A stretch of DNA of 64,000 bases from NCBI GenBank assembly GCA_963576785.1, contig OY756139.1:3534001-3598000 (forward strand), written 5' to 3'. Every line of letters begins with the position of its first letter. Position 1 is the first letter of the stretch. The translations under genes and the position numbers were made by a program. The notes under the pieces were generated by a model. The model saw only the letters and a list, made by a program, of their open reading frames with translations. It ran no database searches and was not told the DNA's origin. The DNA comes from Chlorophyllum brunneum. Its lineage: Eukaryota > Basidiomycota > Agaricomycetes > Agaricales > Agaricaceae. This document shows, piece by piece, positions 20,417 to 29,541 of this stretch.

Positions 20417-20774
20417 ATGAGTAGCAGTAGCTCATCAAGAACACTGAGAAGACCAAGAGCTCTGAGACCAACAGACATCCAGGGATTACCAGTAATCACT
20501 GGATCCAAACAACAAACAGAACCAGAAATCCCTGAAGGTCTTAAGTGGCAGAAATCTGATCACAGCATAGATGAAGACACAGCTCTTTTTGAGACCCTAT
20601 TCAACACAGATATTGCCAAGACTACATCCGACATAGAAGTTGCCGAGACCCCATTTGACACAGAAGTTGCCAAAGCCCCATCCAATACAGAAATTGCCAA
20701 GACCTACAAACACAGCAAATCCAAAACATCCAACATAGAAGTCACTGAAACCCACAAGAACAAAACTATCAAAT
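20417..20774 (+). pseudogene. Gypsy A gag N-terminal remnant
   Basis: MSSSSSSRTLRRPRA start as in copies B and D, with the acidic repeat region (ALFETLFNT, ETPFDTEVA). At about 20775 the frame passes directly into the RNase H region, so the capsid, zinc knuckles, protease and most of RT are deleted (roughly 3.5 kb relative to B). Confidence 0.75.
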
Positions 20775-22547
20775 TTACAACAAAGAACTACTAGTTATCC
20801 GAGAAGCAATCAAAACCTGGAGACAATACCTACTCAATACTGATGAACCATTCGAAATATGAACCAATCACAAGAACCTGGAATACTTCCGAAAACCACA
20901 ACAACTCACAGGATGACAAGCAAGGTAGTAGATAGAGCTACAAGAATACCATTACATACTGAAACACATCCCTGGAAAGACCAACACAAAAGCGGATGTC
21001 TTATCAAGACTAACAAAAACCAATACCACATGAGACAACACTGATATCACCTTACTACCTGATCATTTGTTTGATAATAACACAACTACTATGATTTAAC
21101 AAATATGGGAAATCTCAGGAGAAGAAGATCTGAAACACCGACTATGAAAGAAAACAAAAAGGGAAACACAATGGCTGAAGGAAAAGGAGAAATGACCAGA
21201 GGAGATATGGGAGACAGATGGAGTGCCAATATTCAAAGAAAGAATATATGTTCTGCCCAACAGCCAAATATGACAAGAAATACTTCGACAACACTATGAT
21301 AAGACAGATGTAGGACACTCAGGACAACACCAAATAATCAAACTCCTTAAACAGAGTTATTGGTGGCCTCAAATGTGCAATAATGTCAAATGATACATCA
21401 GAGGGTATGAGACATACCAACAAAACAAAACACTCCAAACAAGACCAAAAACACATCTCCATCCATTACCAACACCAGTGGAACCTTGGGAAGAAATATC
21501 AATCGACATAATAGGACTACTACCAGAGTCAGAAGAATATAATGCAATACTTGTCATAGTTGATTGTTTCAGCAAAATGATCAGACTGCACACAGTTAAC
21601 ACCACCTTAACATCCAAGGAGCTAGGAGATATCTACCAAGATGATATATGGAGAACACATGGAATACCCTGCAGAATCATCAGCAATAGAGGCCCACAAT
21701 TCATATCAAAATTCATGGTAGAACTATGTCGAGCAACTGGCACCCAACAAAACTTATCCACAGCATACTATCCACAAACCAATGGCCAAACAGAGTGCAT
21801 CAACCAGGAGGTCAAGACATACCTCAGAAACATAATAAACCACATGCAGAACAACTAGAAAAAATGGTTAGCCACAGCAGAATTCCAATACAACAACAAA
21901 ATCCACACTGCCACCAGATATTTGCCATTTGAAATAGTTTATGGACAATACCCTGGAAAGGAGATATAACAAATGTTACCAAAGCACCTGCAATCACAGA
22001 ACAAATACAGGAGTTACAAAATATGTGACAAGAGGCAATCAAGATGCTACAACACAGCCAGATACAAATGGAGAAATGCAATAGCACCAAACCAGAACAT
22101 GAGTATATTTCAGGAGAACAAGTATGGCTCGAAGCAAGCAACATCAGGACAATGAGACCAACCAAGAAGTTAGATCACAAACACTATGGACCGTTCCAAA
22201 TAAAAGCAAAAATAGGCAAAACGAGTTACCAACTAGAATTACCTGAAACATGGGCAATACATAACATGTTTAACAGCAAACTCCTCTTTCCCTATCAGAA
22301 ACCTAAGTTTGACAGCCAGTGCACCCCACCACACTGATGCCTAAGATGAAAAACAATACAAAATAGAAGAGATCCGAGGACACTGCACGAGAGGATGGAG
22401 AAATCAATTCCTAGTATACTAGAAAGGTTATACCTCCAAGAAAGACACATGGGAGGATGAGTCAGAACTGGAGAACACTAAGGCAGTTCAAGAATTTTTA
22501 GACAAGATTTTGAGAATGAAACCTATAAAAAGGGGGGGTAAAAAGTG
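20775..22547 (+). pseudogene. Gypsy A pol remnant: RNase H, integrase, chromodomain
   Basis: Decayed sequence collinear with the pol of B. RNase H end is at 20775-21000. The H2C2 region (HYDKTDVGHSGQHQ) is near 21290. The integrase core (PWEEISIDIIGLLPE, IISNRGPQF, with DRG changed to NRG) is at 21478-21858. The C-terminal domain is near 22050-22330 and the chromodomain (IEEIRGHCTRGWRNQ) near 22360-22510. Multiple TAG/TGA stops. Gypsy B is inserted 60 bases after its end. Confidence 0.8.
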
Positions 22548-22606
22548 ACAATTATGAACAACAAACCTTGTATTACAAGAGATTATTACACCCAATGCAC
22601 CTCACA

Positions 22607-22611
22607 CTGTA
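22607..22611 (+). repeat. Target-site duplication of Gypsy B, left (CTGTA)
   Basis: CTGTA directly before the 5' LTR of B, repeated at 29100-29104 directly after the 3' LTR. Confidence 0.9.
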
Positions 22612-22911
22612 TGTTACGAATCATAGACTGTTCATTCCTATCATGCGCCTGTTACCTCGTGCACTCTCATACTCGTTTTATCTCCTGTATCACCCTAGAG
22701 GCTGTGCCTCCTACCGGACTCGTTCTACTCGTCTCCTATGACTCCGTTACTCGACTCCCTTATTATTAGCCTCTACCACTAGTATATAAAGTGTAGTAAT
22801 ACTTGATGTATTCCTTACACTTTACCAATCGTATCATCCCTTCTTCCTTTCTCTACTTCCTTCCTTTATCCAAAAGGCTTGCAACCTGAGTCAGAGACTA
22901 AGGTCGTAACA
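22612..22911 (+). repeat. Gypsy B 5' LTR
   Basis: 300 bp, TGTTACGA to TCGTAACA. TATATAAA at 22783-22790, and a likely transcript start near 22817 (ACACTTTACCAA). Confidence 0.92.
22783..22790 (+). promoter_or_regulatory. TATA box in the Gypsy B LTR
   Basis: TATATAAA, 34 bases upstream of the self-primer sequence. It is kept in all LTR copies of the family in this window. Confidence 0.6.
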
Positions 22912-22912
22912 T

Positions 22913-22924
22913 TTGGTAAAGTGT
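22913..22924 (+). promoter_or_regulatory. Primer-binding site of Gypsy B, self-complementary to its LTR
   Basis: TTGGTAAAGTGT starts two bases after the LTR. It is the exact 12-base reverse complement of ACACTTTACCAA at 22817-22828 in the LTR, near the expected 5' end of the RNA. This is the arrangement of Tf1/sushi-type self-priming elements, in which the folded RNA 5' end replaces a tRNA primer. D has the same pair (56439-56450 and 56535-56546). Confidence 0.75.
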
Positions 22925-23004
22925 CATTCAACTCACCTTGCAAGAGAGGTGCCACTATTCGTAACTAGGCTTGGAATAATAGCCTCCGACCAGGACAACA
23001 GTAT

Positions 23005-24276
23005 ATGAGCAGCAGTAGCTCATCGAGAACACCAAGAAGACAGAGAGCTCCGAGACCAACAGACATCCAGGGTTCACCCGTAGCAACAGGATCCAAACGA
23101 TCAACAGAACCAGAAATCCCTGAAGGCCTTAAACGGCAGAAATCCGAACACAGCGTAGACGAGACCACAGCTCTATTTGAAACCGAATTCGACACAGAAG
23201 TCGCCGAGAATACATCCGATATAGATATCGCCGAAACCTACGAGGAAGAATCTGAACACAGCACAGACGAAGAACCAGCTCCGTTTGAAGAAGAAATCGA
23301 CACAGCTCTATTCGAAACCGAATTCGACACAGAAGTCGCCGACGCCACAGCCGATATAGAAATCGCCGAGACCTACGAAAACGAACACAGCGAACCAGAG
23401 TCAGAACCAGAAATGACAGACGAGATCAATGTACCAAAAAACCTAGCCCCGGAACCAGGATATTTTAATGGGGATAGGACCAAATTTGACGATTGGTGGA
23501 GAGCCATATCCTTATGGCTAATGTTCAACAAGATAGAGGAAGAAGAACAGAAAATAGTAGCCATTTTGGCAAGGATGAAAGGAGGACTAGCAGGTCCATA
23601 TGCCAACACGCAACTACAAGCTATCCAGAATAAGAAAACACCGGCTTGGGAGGACTTTACGAAAGAAGTCGAAGCCACATTCTCCTTGGGGAATAGGAAA
23701 GCCATAGCAGAAGGAGAAATAGAGACGTTCAAACAGGGAAAGAAGAACACAGCAGACTTCTTAATTGAATTCGAAGCATTGAGAGCCCAAGCAGGAACAG
23801 ACGACACACACGCGACATTCCTTCTCAAGCGCCACACCAGAGCAGACATTATTCGAACCATAGTAGGTTACCCAACAACCTCCGTCCCAACAACATACAG
23901 CAAATGGAAAACCACGATCCTCGCAGTAGGACAAGGTTATGAAGCAACGGACATCACTAGAGGAGATGTCAAAACCACCACCGGAGTTATCTATGGGGGA
24001 AGAGGACAACCCATGGAGATAGGACGACAAAGGGCAGACACCGATCAGACTGGAAAACCGAGGTGCTACAATTGTAACCTCTATGGGCATATTGCCAAAT
24101 ACTGCAGGAAGAAGACAAAAGTCACGTACACCAAAATAACGTGTTACAATTGCGGTAAACAGGGCCACATCTCGAAGAACTGCCGGGCACCCAAAAAAGC
24201 CCATATCAGAGAAGTCAACGAGGATGATGAACAAGAAATAGAGGAGAAAGAGGATTTTGTCGAAGGCTCCGAGTAA
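23005..24276 (+). CDS. Gypsy B Gag (capsid-nucleocapsid)
   Basis: 423 aa from the ATG at 23005 to a TAA. Residues 1-50 are Ser/Arg/Pro-rich. Residues 50-140 are very acidic and contain a 45-residue tandem repeat (ALFETEFDTEVA occurs twice). The capsid-like region spans about 145-320 (EPGYFNGDRTKFDDWW, FSLGNRKAIAEGEIETF, LAVGQGYEATDIT). Two CCHC zinc knuckles are at 354-367 (CYNCNLYGHIAKYC) and 380-393 (CYNCGKQGHISKNC). The knuckles bind the element RNA and the capsid part forms the particle in the cytoplasm. The C-terminal coding part overlaps the open pol frame by about 46 bases. Confidence 0.92.
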   Translation: MSSSSSSRTPRRQRAPRPTDIQGSPVATGSKRSTEPEIPEGLKRQKSEHSVDETTALFETEFDTEVAENTSDIDIAETYEEESEHSTDEEPAPFEEEIDTALFETEFDTEVADATADIEIAETYENEHSEPESEPEMTDEINVPKNLAPEPGYFNGDRTKFDDWWRAISLWLMFNKIEEEEQKIVAILARMKGGLAGPYANTQLQAIQNKKTPAWEDFTKEVEATFSLGNRKAIAEGEIETFKQGKKNTADFLIEFEALRAQAGTDDTHATFLLKRHTRADIIRTIVGYPTTSVPTTYSKWKTTILAVGQGYEATDITRGDVKTTTGVIYGGRGQPMEIGRQRADTDQTGKPRCYNCNLYGHIAKYCRKKTKVTYTKITCYNCGKQGHISKNCRAPKKAHIREVNEDDEQEIEEKEDFVEGSE

Positions 24277-24335
24277 GCGCAAACCCGCGAGCCAATAAAA
24301 CTAGAGTTTCTGTTTTATCACACAATAGACGATAC

Positions 24336-27300
24336 GTGATTCCCCAAAAACGAAACTCTACGCGCGAACTTCTCCTCGACTCAACAATCCAAACAAGAAA
24401 AGGACGCAAACCAATTACAACTCTGGTAGACTCCGGATGCACCCACACGTGCATAGCACAACGAACAGTAGAAAAAGAACAGATCCCGACTAAAGCCCTG
24501 GAAACCCCAATCAAAGTAATCAACGCCGATGGAACGGAGAATAGAAAGGGGGAAATAACAGACAAAGCACAATTGGTACTAAACAACGGCAACCACACGG
24601 AACAAATCGATGCTCTAGTAACACAATTAGAAAGCGCGGACTTATACCTGGGACACGATTGGTTAGTTAAACATAACCCGGAAATCGATTGGAACAATCA
24701 TGTTATACGATTCACGAGATGTCCAGAAGATTGCAAAACATCACATAGTAACATACAGTTCAACGAGAGAATACGGACAGTCAAGGAACACATTGAAGAA
24801 AAAAAGGCGGACCGAACGGACGATGAAGATCTACCACCATACCTCCGACAGTACACCCATTTATTCAACAAAAAGAACTTTGATAATCTACCCGCACACA
24901 CGGTATGGGACCACGAGATAAATCTGTCAGAGGATGCACCTCCGGTACTGCAATCCAAAGTTTACCCAATGACAGTAACGGAAAAACAGGAACTACAAAA
25001 ATTCCTCGACGAAAACCTCACCTCAGGACGTATCAGACCATCACAATCCCCCTACGCCACCCCATGCTTCTTTATACCAAAAAAAGATGGAACAAAACGC
25101 CTGGTACAAGATTACAAGAAGCTAAATGAACACACTATCAAAGATAAAACGCCACTACCACTTATAAGCGAAGTTCTAGACCGACTAAAGGACGCAAAAG
25201 TGTTTAACAAGCTCGACATCATTTGGGGATACAACAACGTCAGAATTAGGAAAGGAGACGAATGGAAGGCAGTGTTCGTGACAAACAACGGATTATTTGA
25301 ACCTACGGTCATGTTCTTCGGAATGAGCAATTCACCGGCAACCTTCCAAAGAATGATGAACACGATATTCCGAGAACTATTACATGAAGGAACGCTTGTC
25401 AACTACATGGACGATTTCGTCATTCCAGGGACCACACAGGAAGAACTCGAGAAAAGAACGACACGGTTCTTAGACATTGCAGCCAAACACCAGCTCTACT
25501 TCAAACGGTCAAAATGTATGTTCGACGCGAAGGAAATACCCATACTGGGCTTTGTGGTAGGACAGGGCAGCGTTAAAATGGAGGAAGAGAAGGTGAAAGC
25601 AGTAAGGGAATGGCCAACACCCAAATCCGTGAAGGATGTCGAAAAATTCCTCGGCTTTGCAAATTTCTACCGACGATTCATACAAGACTTCAGTAACATA
25701 GCGACACCACTACATGAACTCAAAAAGAAAGACGCACAATGGTCATGGTCAGAACGGCAACAGCAAGCATTTGAAAAAATCAAGAAGAAAATAACGAGCG
25801 AACCAGTACTAGCAATGCCCCGAGATAAAGGACAATATAGAGTGGAAGTAGACGCGTCAGGATACGGAGTAGGAGCGGTACTATCACAAGACCAGAATAA
25901 CCAATGGCACCCAATCGCCTTCCACTCAAGAACAATGACACTGGCAGAACGAAATTACCAGATCTACAACAAAGAATTATTGGCAATCCGAGAAGCAATC
26001 AAAACTTGGAGACAATACCTACTCGACGCCGACAAACCATTCGAGATATGGACGGACCACAAGAACTTGGAATATTTTAGGAAACCGCAACAACTCACCG
26101 GGCGACAAGCGAGATGGCAACTGGAATTACAGGAATATCACTACACGTTAAAACACATACCCGGTAAAACAAACACAAAAGCAGATGTGTTATCAAGACT
26201 AGCGAAAACGGACACAACTAAGGACAACACAGATATCACACTATTACCCGACCACTTATTCGACAACACTACCACCGAGATCAGACAGATGTGGGATATA
26301 TCGGGAGAAGACGACTTGAAACACCGGCTACGAAAGGAGCAGAGGAGAGAAACACAGTGGTTAAGAGAAAAAGAGAAACGACCAGAGGAGATATGGGAAA
26401 CTGATGGATTACCCATCTTCGAAGGAAGAATATATGTACCACCAAACACCGAGTTACGCCAAGAAATACTCCAACAACACCACGACAAAACGGACGTAGG
26501 ACACCCGGGACAACACAGAATGATCGAACTCCTCAAAAGGACATATTGGTGGCCACAAATGCGCAATGATGTTAAACGATACATCAAGGGATATGACACA
26601 TGTCAGCGAAACAAAATACTCCGAACACGACCTACCACACATCTCCATCCGCTACCAATACCCAACGGACCATGGGAAGAGATATCAATCGACATGATAG
26701 GACCACTGCCAGAATCGGAGGGATACGACGCGATACTTGTCATCGTTGATCGTTTCAGCAAAATGATTAGACTACGGGCAGTTAACACCACCCTATCATC
26801 CGAGGAGTTAGGAGATATATATCGGGACGACATATGGAGACAACATGGGATACCACGCAGGATCATCAGTGACAGAGGTCCACAATTCGCATCAAAATTC
26901 ATGGCAGAACTTTGCAGAGCAACCGGCACCCAACGTAACCTATCCACGGCATACCATCCACAAACAGACGGTCAAACGGAGCGCATCAACCAAGAGGTTG
27001 AAGCCTACCTCAGGAACGTAATCAATCATGCACAGAACAACTGGAAGAAATGGCTTAGCACGGCAGAATTCCAGTATAACGATAAAACACATAGTGCCAC
27101 AGGACACTCACCGTTCCAGATAGTATACGGACGACACCCATGGAAAGGGGACATCTCAAACGAGATCAAAGCTCCAGCAATCATGGACAGAATACAAGAA
27201 CTACAAGACATACGCCAAGAAACGATCAAGATGCTCCAACAAAACCAGGTACAGATGGAGAAGCGGAACAGCACAAAGCCAGAACATGAGTACCAAGCAG

Positions 27301-27758
27301 GAGACCAAGTTTGGCTGGAGGCGGACAATATTAAGACAACAAGACCAACGAAAAAATTAGATCACAAGAGATACGGACCCTTCCGGGTAAAAGAAAAAAT
27401 AGGAGAAACAAGCTACCGCCTGGAGCTACCTGAAACATGGGCGATACATGACGTGTTCAACAGCAGACTACTTTCCCCCTATCATAACCCCGAGTATGAC
27501 AGCCAGCGCACTCCACCACCGCCGACCCCCGAAATAGTCAATGATGAGGAACACTACGAAGTAGACGAAATCCGAGGACACCGCACAAAAGGGAAACGAA
27601 AACAGTACCTAGTACACTGGAAAGGATATACGTCCGAAGAAGATACATGGGAAGACGAAACAAACTTAGACAGCGCCAAGGAAGCGGTACAAGAATTCAT
27701 AAGCAAGATTTCGAGGACGAAACCTATAAAAAGGGGAGGTGAAAAACAGCAATTATGA
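24336..27758 (+). CDS. Gypsy B Pol: protease, RT, RNase H, integrase, chromodomain
   Basis: 1140 codons counted from 24336, which is GTG; the frame is open back to 24231, inside gag and -1 relative to it, so Pol is probably made by frameshift or Gag-Pol fusion. Protease: LVDSGCTH (Asp 32). RT: KLDIIWGYNN (Asp 294) and YMDDF (Asp 359-360). RNase H: VEVDASGYG (Asp 506). Integrase: H2C2 finger near 716-765, then catalytic Asp 786, Asp 846 and Glu 882, giving the exact D,D35E spacing. C-terminus: chromodomain at about 1073-1124 (YEVDEIRGHRTKGKRKQYLV, then HWKGYTSEEDTWE), which in chromoviruses guides insertion into heterochromatin. All catalytic residues are present, so it may be active. Confidence 0.93.
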   Translation: MIPQKRNSTRELLLDSTIQTRKGRKPITTLVDSGCTHTCIAQRTVEKEQIPTKALETPIKVINADGTENRKGEITDKAQLVLNNGNHTEQIDALVTQLESADLYLGHDWLVKHNPEIDWNNHVIRFTRCPEDCKTSHSNIQFNERIRTVKEHIEEKKADRTDDEDLPPYLRQYTHLFNKKNFDNLPAHTVWDHEINLSEDAPPVLQSKVYPMTVTEKQELQKFLDENLTSGRIRPSQSPYATPCFFIPKKDGTKRLVQDYKKLNEHTIKDKTPLPLISEVLDRLKDAKVFNKLDIIWGYNNVRIRKGDEWKAVFVTNNGLFEPTVMFFGMSNSPATFQRMMNTIFRELLHEGTLVNYMDDFVIPGTTQEELEKRTTRFLDIAAKHQLYFKRSKCMFDAKEIPILGFVVGQGSVKMEEEKVKAVREWPTPKSVKDVEKFLGFANFYRRFIQDFSNIATPLHELKKKDAQWSWSERQQQAFEKIKKKITSEPVLAMPRDKGQYRVEVDASGYGVGAVLSQDQNNQWHPIAFHSRTMTLAERNYQIYNKELLAIREAIKTWRQYLLDADKPFEIWTDHKNLEYFRKPQQLTGRQARWQLELQEYHYTLKHIPGKTNTKADVLSRLAKTDTTKDNTDITLLPDHLFDNTTTEIRQMWDISGEDDLKHRLRKEQRRETQWLREKEKRPEEIWETDGLPIFEGRIYVPPNTELRQEILQQHHDKTDVGHPGQHRMIELLKRTYWWPQMRNDVKRYIKGYDTCQRNKILRTRPTTHLHPLPIPNGPWEEISIDMIGPLPESEGYDAILVIVDRFSKMIRLRAVNTTLSSEELGDIYRDDIWRQHGIPRRIISDRGPQFASKFMAELCRATGTQRNLSTAYHPQTDGQTERINQEVEAYLRNVINHAQNNWKKWLSTAEFQYNDKTHSATGHSPFQIVYGRHPWKGDISNEIKAPAIMDRIQELQDIRQETIKMLQQNQVQMEKRNSTKPEHEYQAGDQVWLEADNIKTTRPTKKLDHKRYGPFRVKEKIGETSYRLELPETWAIHDVFNSRLLSPYHNPEYDSQRTPPPPTPEIVNDEEHYEVDEIRGHRTKGKRKQYLVHWKGYTSEEDTWEDETNLDSAKEAVQEFISKISRTKPIKRGGEKQQL

Positions 27759-27855
27759 ACAACAAACCTCGCATCTCAAGTAACCACTACACTCACCGCA
27801 TTACTCGTGGTATTCACTTCACCCTTGATTTTGCCAACTATCTCCACAACACACC

Positions 27856-28692
27856 ATGCCTGCCGAACGCCAACTTACCCCGTATCCCTACCTCAAAGAA
27901 TTCGAAGAACTCGTACCAGAAAGAACCAACCATGAAGAGATCGTAGAAGGAGAAACACTAGTCGACACCATAATACTATTGGGAGCAGCAGTAAAGGCAA
28001 CCCAAGAAGGAGCCTCGAAAATTATGGACACATTATCCGACGCCACTCCAAGACTCAATCAGTTCATCATCAACGAAGGAAGAAGAGACCAACTGGAGAG
28101 GCACTTGTACGAGATTAACGACGACTTGCAACTCCTCGTTATCTCCAACATACGAGCTCGGATGCACAGTATCCTTGTAGCCCTAGCCGAACGACTCAAT
28201 ACGTACGAATCAAGAAGCACAGATAACCTCTCCCACCACATCGTTAACCGACTACTCGTTAGCAACGACCCGTTCCCCATCCAACATCACATCTGCCACA
28301 CATGCGAACAAAAGACTCAAGAAAGAACCGTCGCCGACCAGCTACTCCACCCCGACATTGAAGAAGAAGTCGCTCACCTCCAGACCATACTCACCATGGT
28401 AGTACCCCCCATCACACCCATGACTTTCCACCCGCCGACAGGATATAACACGTTGAAATCAGAAGGTGAAAAGGACAACGATTACTGGAAGGACATCGTG
28501 TACAAACTGTTAAGCAATCACACCAACGACAACACCACGTACAACAATCACACCCACTTCCTGTTCAAAGAAGGACCGCCACACGCACCCCTCTGGATTG
28601 GCTTACGCCGTGTCGACAAAGCACCTCTCATCGGAGGAAACAAGAAGGACTTGGCCAGAGCCCTGGGCGCGGCCGTACCTATGAACGAGTAA
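27856..28692 (+). CDS. Gypsy B third ORF (ORF3), unknown accessory protein
   Basis: 278 aa, ATG to TAA, in sense orientation between pol and the polypurine tract. It is largely helical-looking and charged (LLGAAVKATQEGASKIMD, NEGRRDQLERHLYEINDDLQ) with a C-terminal block NDYWKDIVYKL...HAPLWIGLRR. There is no signal peptide, membrane segment, zinc finger or known catalytic motif, so it does not look like an envelope protein. Decayed homologues occupy the same position in copies A (29148-29460 plus 35553-36118) and C (50961-51809). They share the order SN..R.HS.L....RLN, NYW.EIV and APFWIG, but are far more divergent than gag or pol. I do not recognise a family. Position and retention suggest a function for the element, possibly in assembly or host interaction. 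Confidence 0.8.
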   Translation: MPAERQLTPYPYLKEFEELVPERTNHEEIVEGETLVDTIILLGAAVKATQEGASKIMDTLSDATPRLNQFIINEGRRDQLERHLYEINDDLQLLVISNIRARMHSILVALAERLNTYESRSTDNLSHHIVNRLLVSNDPFPIQHHICHTCEQKTQERTVADQLLHPDIEEEVAHLQTILTMVVPPITPMTFHPPTGYNTLKSEGEKDNDYWKDIVYKLLSNHTNDNTTYNNHTHFLFKEGPPHAPLWIGLRRVDKAPLIGGNKKDLARALGAAVPMNE

Positions 28693-28786
28693 ACACTCGT
28701 CGCATTTTCTTACTATCACCAAATCCCATATGCTTTACTCTACAAAGGACCTTTACAGTAATACGTATCATGAGGACATGAAGCTT

Positions 28787-28799
28787 GAAAAGGAGGTAT
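28787..28799 (+). promoter_or_regulatory. Polypurine tract of Gypsy B
   Basis: GAAAAGGAGGTAT immediately upstream of the 3' LTR, the expected place for plus-strand priming. A has the matching AAAAAGGGAGGTAT. Confidence 0.7.
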
Positions 28800-29099
28800 T
28801 GTTACGAATCATAGACCGTTCATTCCTATCATGCGCCCATTACTTCGTGCACTCTCATACTCGTTTCATCTCCTGTATCACCCTAGAGGCTGTGCCTCCT
28901 ACCGGACTCGTTCTACTCGTCTCCTATGACTCCGTTACTCGACTCCCTTATTATTAGCCTCTACCACTAGTATATAAAGTGTAGTAATACTTGATGTATT
29001 CCTTACACTTTACCAATCGTATCATCCCTTCTTCCTTTCTCTACTTCCTTCCTTTATCCAAAAGGCTTGCAACCTGAGTCAGAGACTAAGGTCGTAACA
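28800..29099 (+). repeat. Gypsy B 3' LTR
   Basis: 300 bp, identical to the 5' LTR except for five transitions near its left end. Followed by CTGTA (29100-29104). Confidence 0.92.
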
Positions 29100-29443
29100 C
29101 TGTATTCACTGCATCCTAGACTTTGCCAATTACCTCTACAACACACCATGCATGCCGAATGCAAACCCACCCCCTTCCCAGCCAACAACACAAAGTTCGA
29201 ACAAGAGCTCAACAACCTCCTCAATGCCCAGTCCACTGAAGACCAGATTGAACACTATACTGCCACAACCAAAGGACTCATGTACATTGCCCATGCTATC
29301 AACAACCTCCAAATCCAAGCCAAAGCCCTGAGCCATATCCTACTCACCACCACCACTAGAGTCTTCCCAGCTGCCATGTCAACTGGAAAACATGAACTTA
29401 TGAAGGAGTTATTGGATAAAGCAGCCACCAATCTTAACATATT

Positions 29444-29460
29444 GGTATACTCCAATGCAA
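29444..29460 (+). repeat. Target-site duplication of LINE L1, left copy (17 bp)
   Basis: GGTATACTCCAATGCAA, repeated exactly at 35536-35552 after the poly(A) of L1. Confidence 0.9.
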
Positions 29461-29541
29461 CCCTTCTTTGACTCATACCACCACCATCGATTTGTGAAAC
29501 TCGATTATATGGTACAAGTCTATAGTACAAAGGATACATTC

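Larger units (their letters stand above)
22612..29099 (+). mobile_element. Ty3/Gypsy chromovirus B, complete and apparently intact
   Basis: 6488 bp with two 300-bp LTRs (TGTTACGA...TCGTAACA), CTGTA target duplication, primer site, gag, pol with protease, RT, RNase H, integrase and chromodomain, a third ORF and a polypurine tract. All three ORFs are open. The LTRs differ at five positions, all transitions, all in the first 80 bases. CpG is kept, unlike in A, C and D. It sits inside Gypsy A between that copy's chromodomain and third ORF. Confidence 0.95.

Noticed and set aside
23373..24282. Long minus-strand ORFs (162 and 173 aa) over Gypsy B gag
   Set aside because: They mirror the well-supported gag with zinc knuckles and have no independent features.
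27856..28692. Gypsy ORF3 as an envelope gene
   Set aside because: No signal peptide, membrane anchor or furin-like site is visible, so there is no support for an envelope role.
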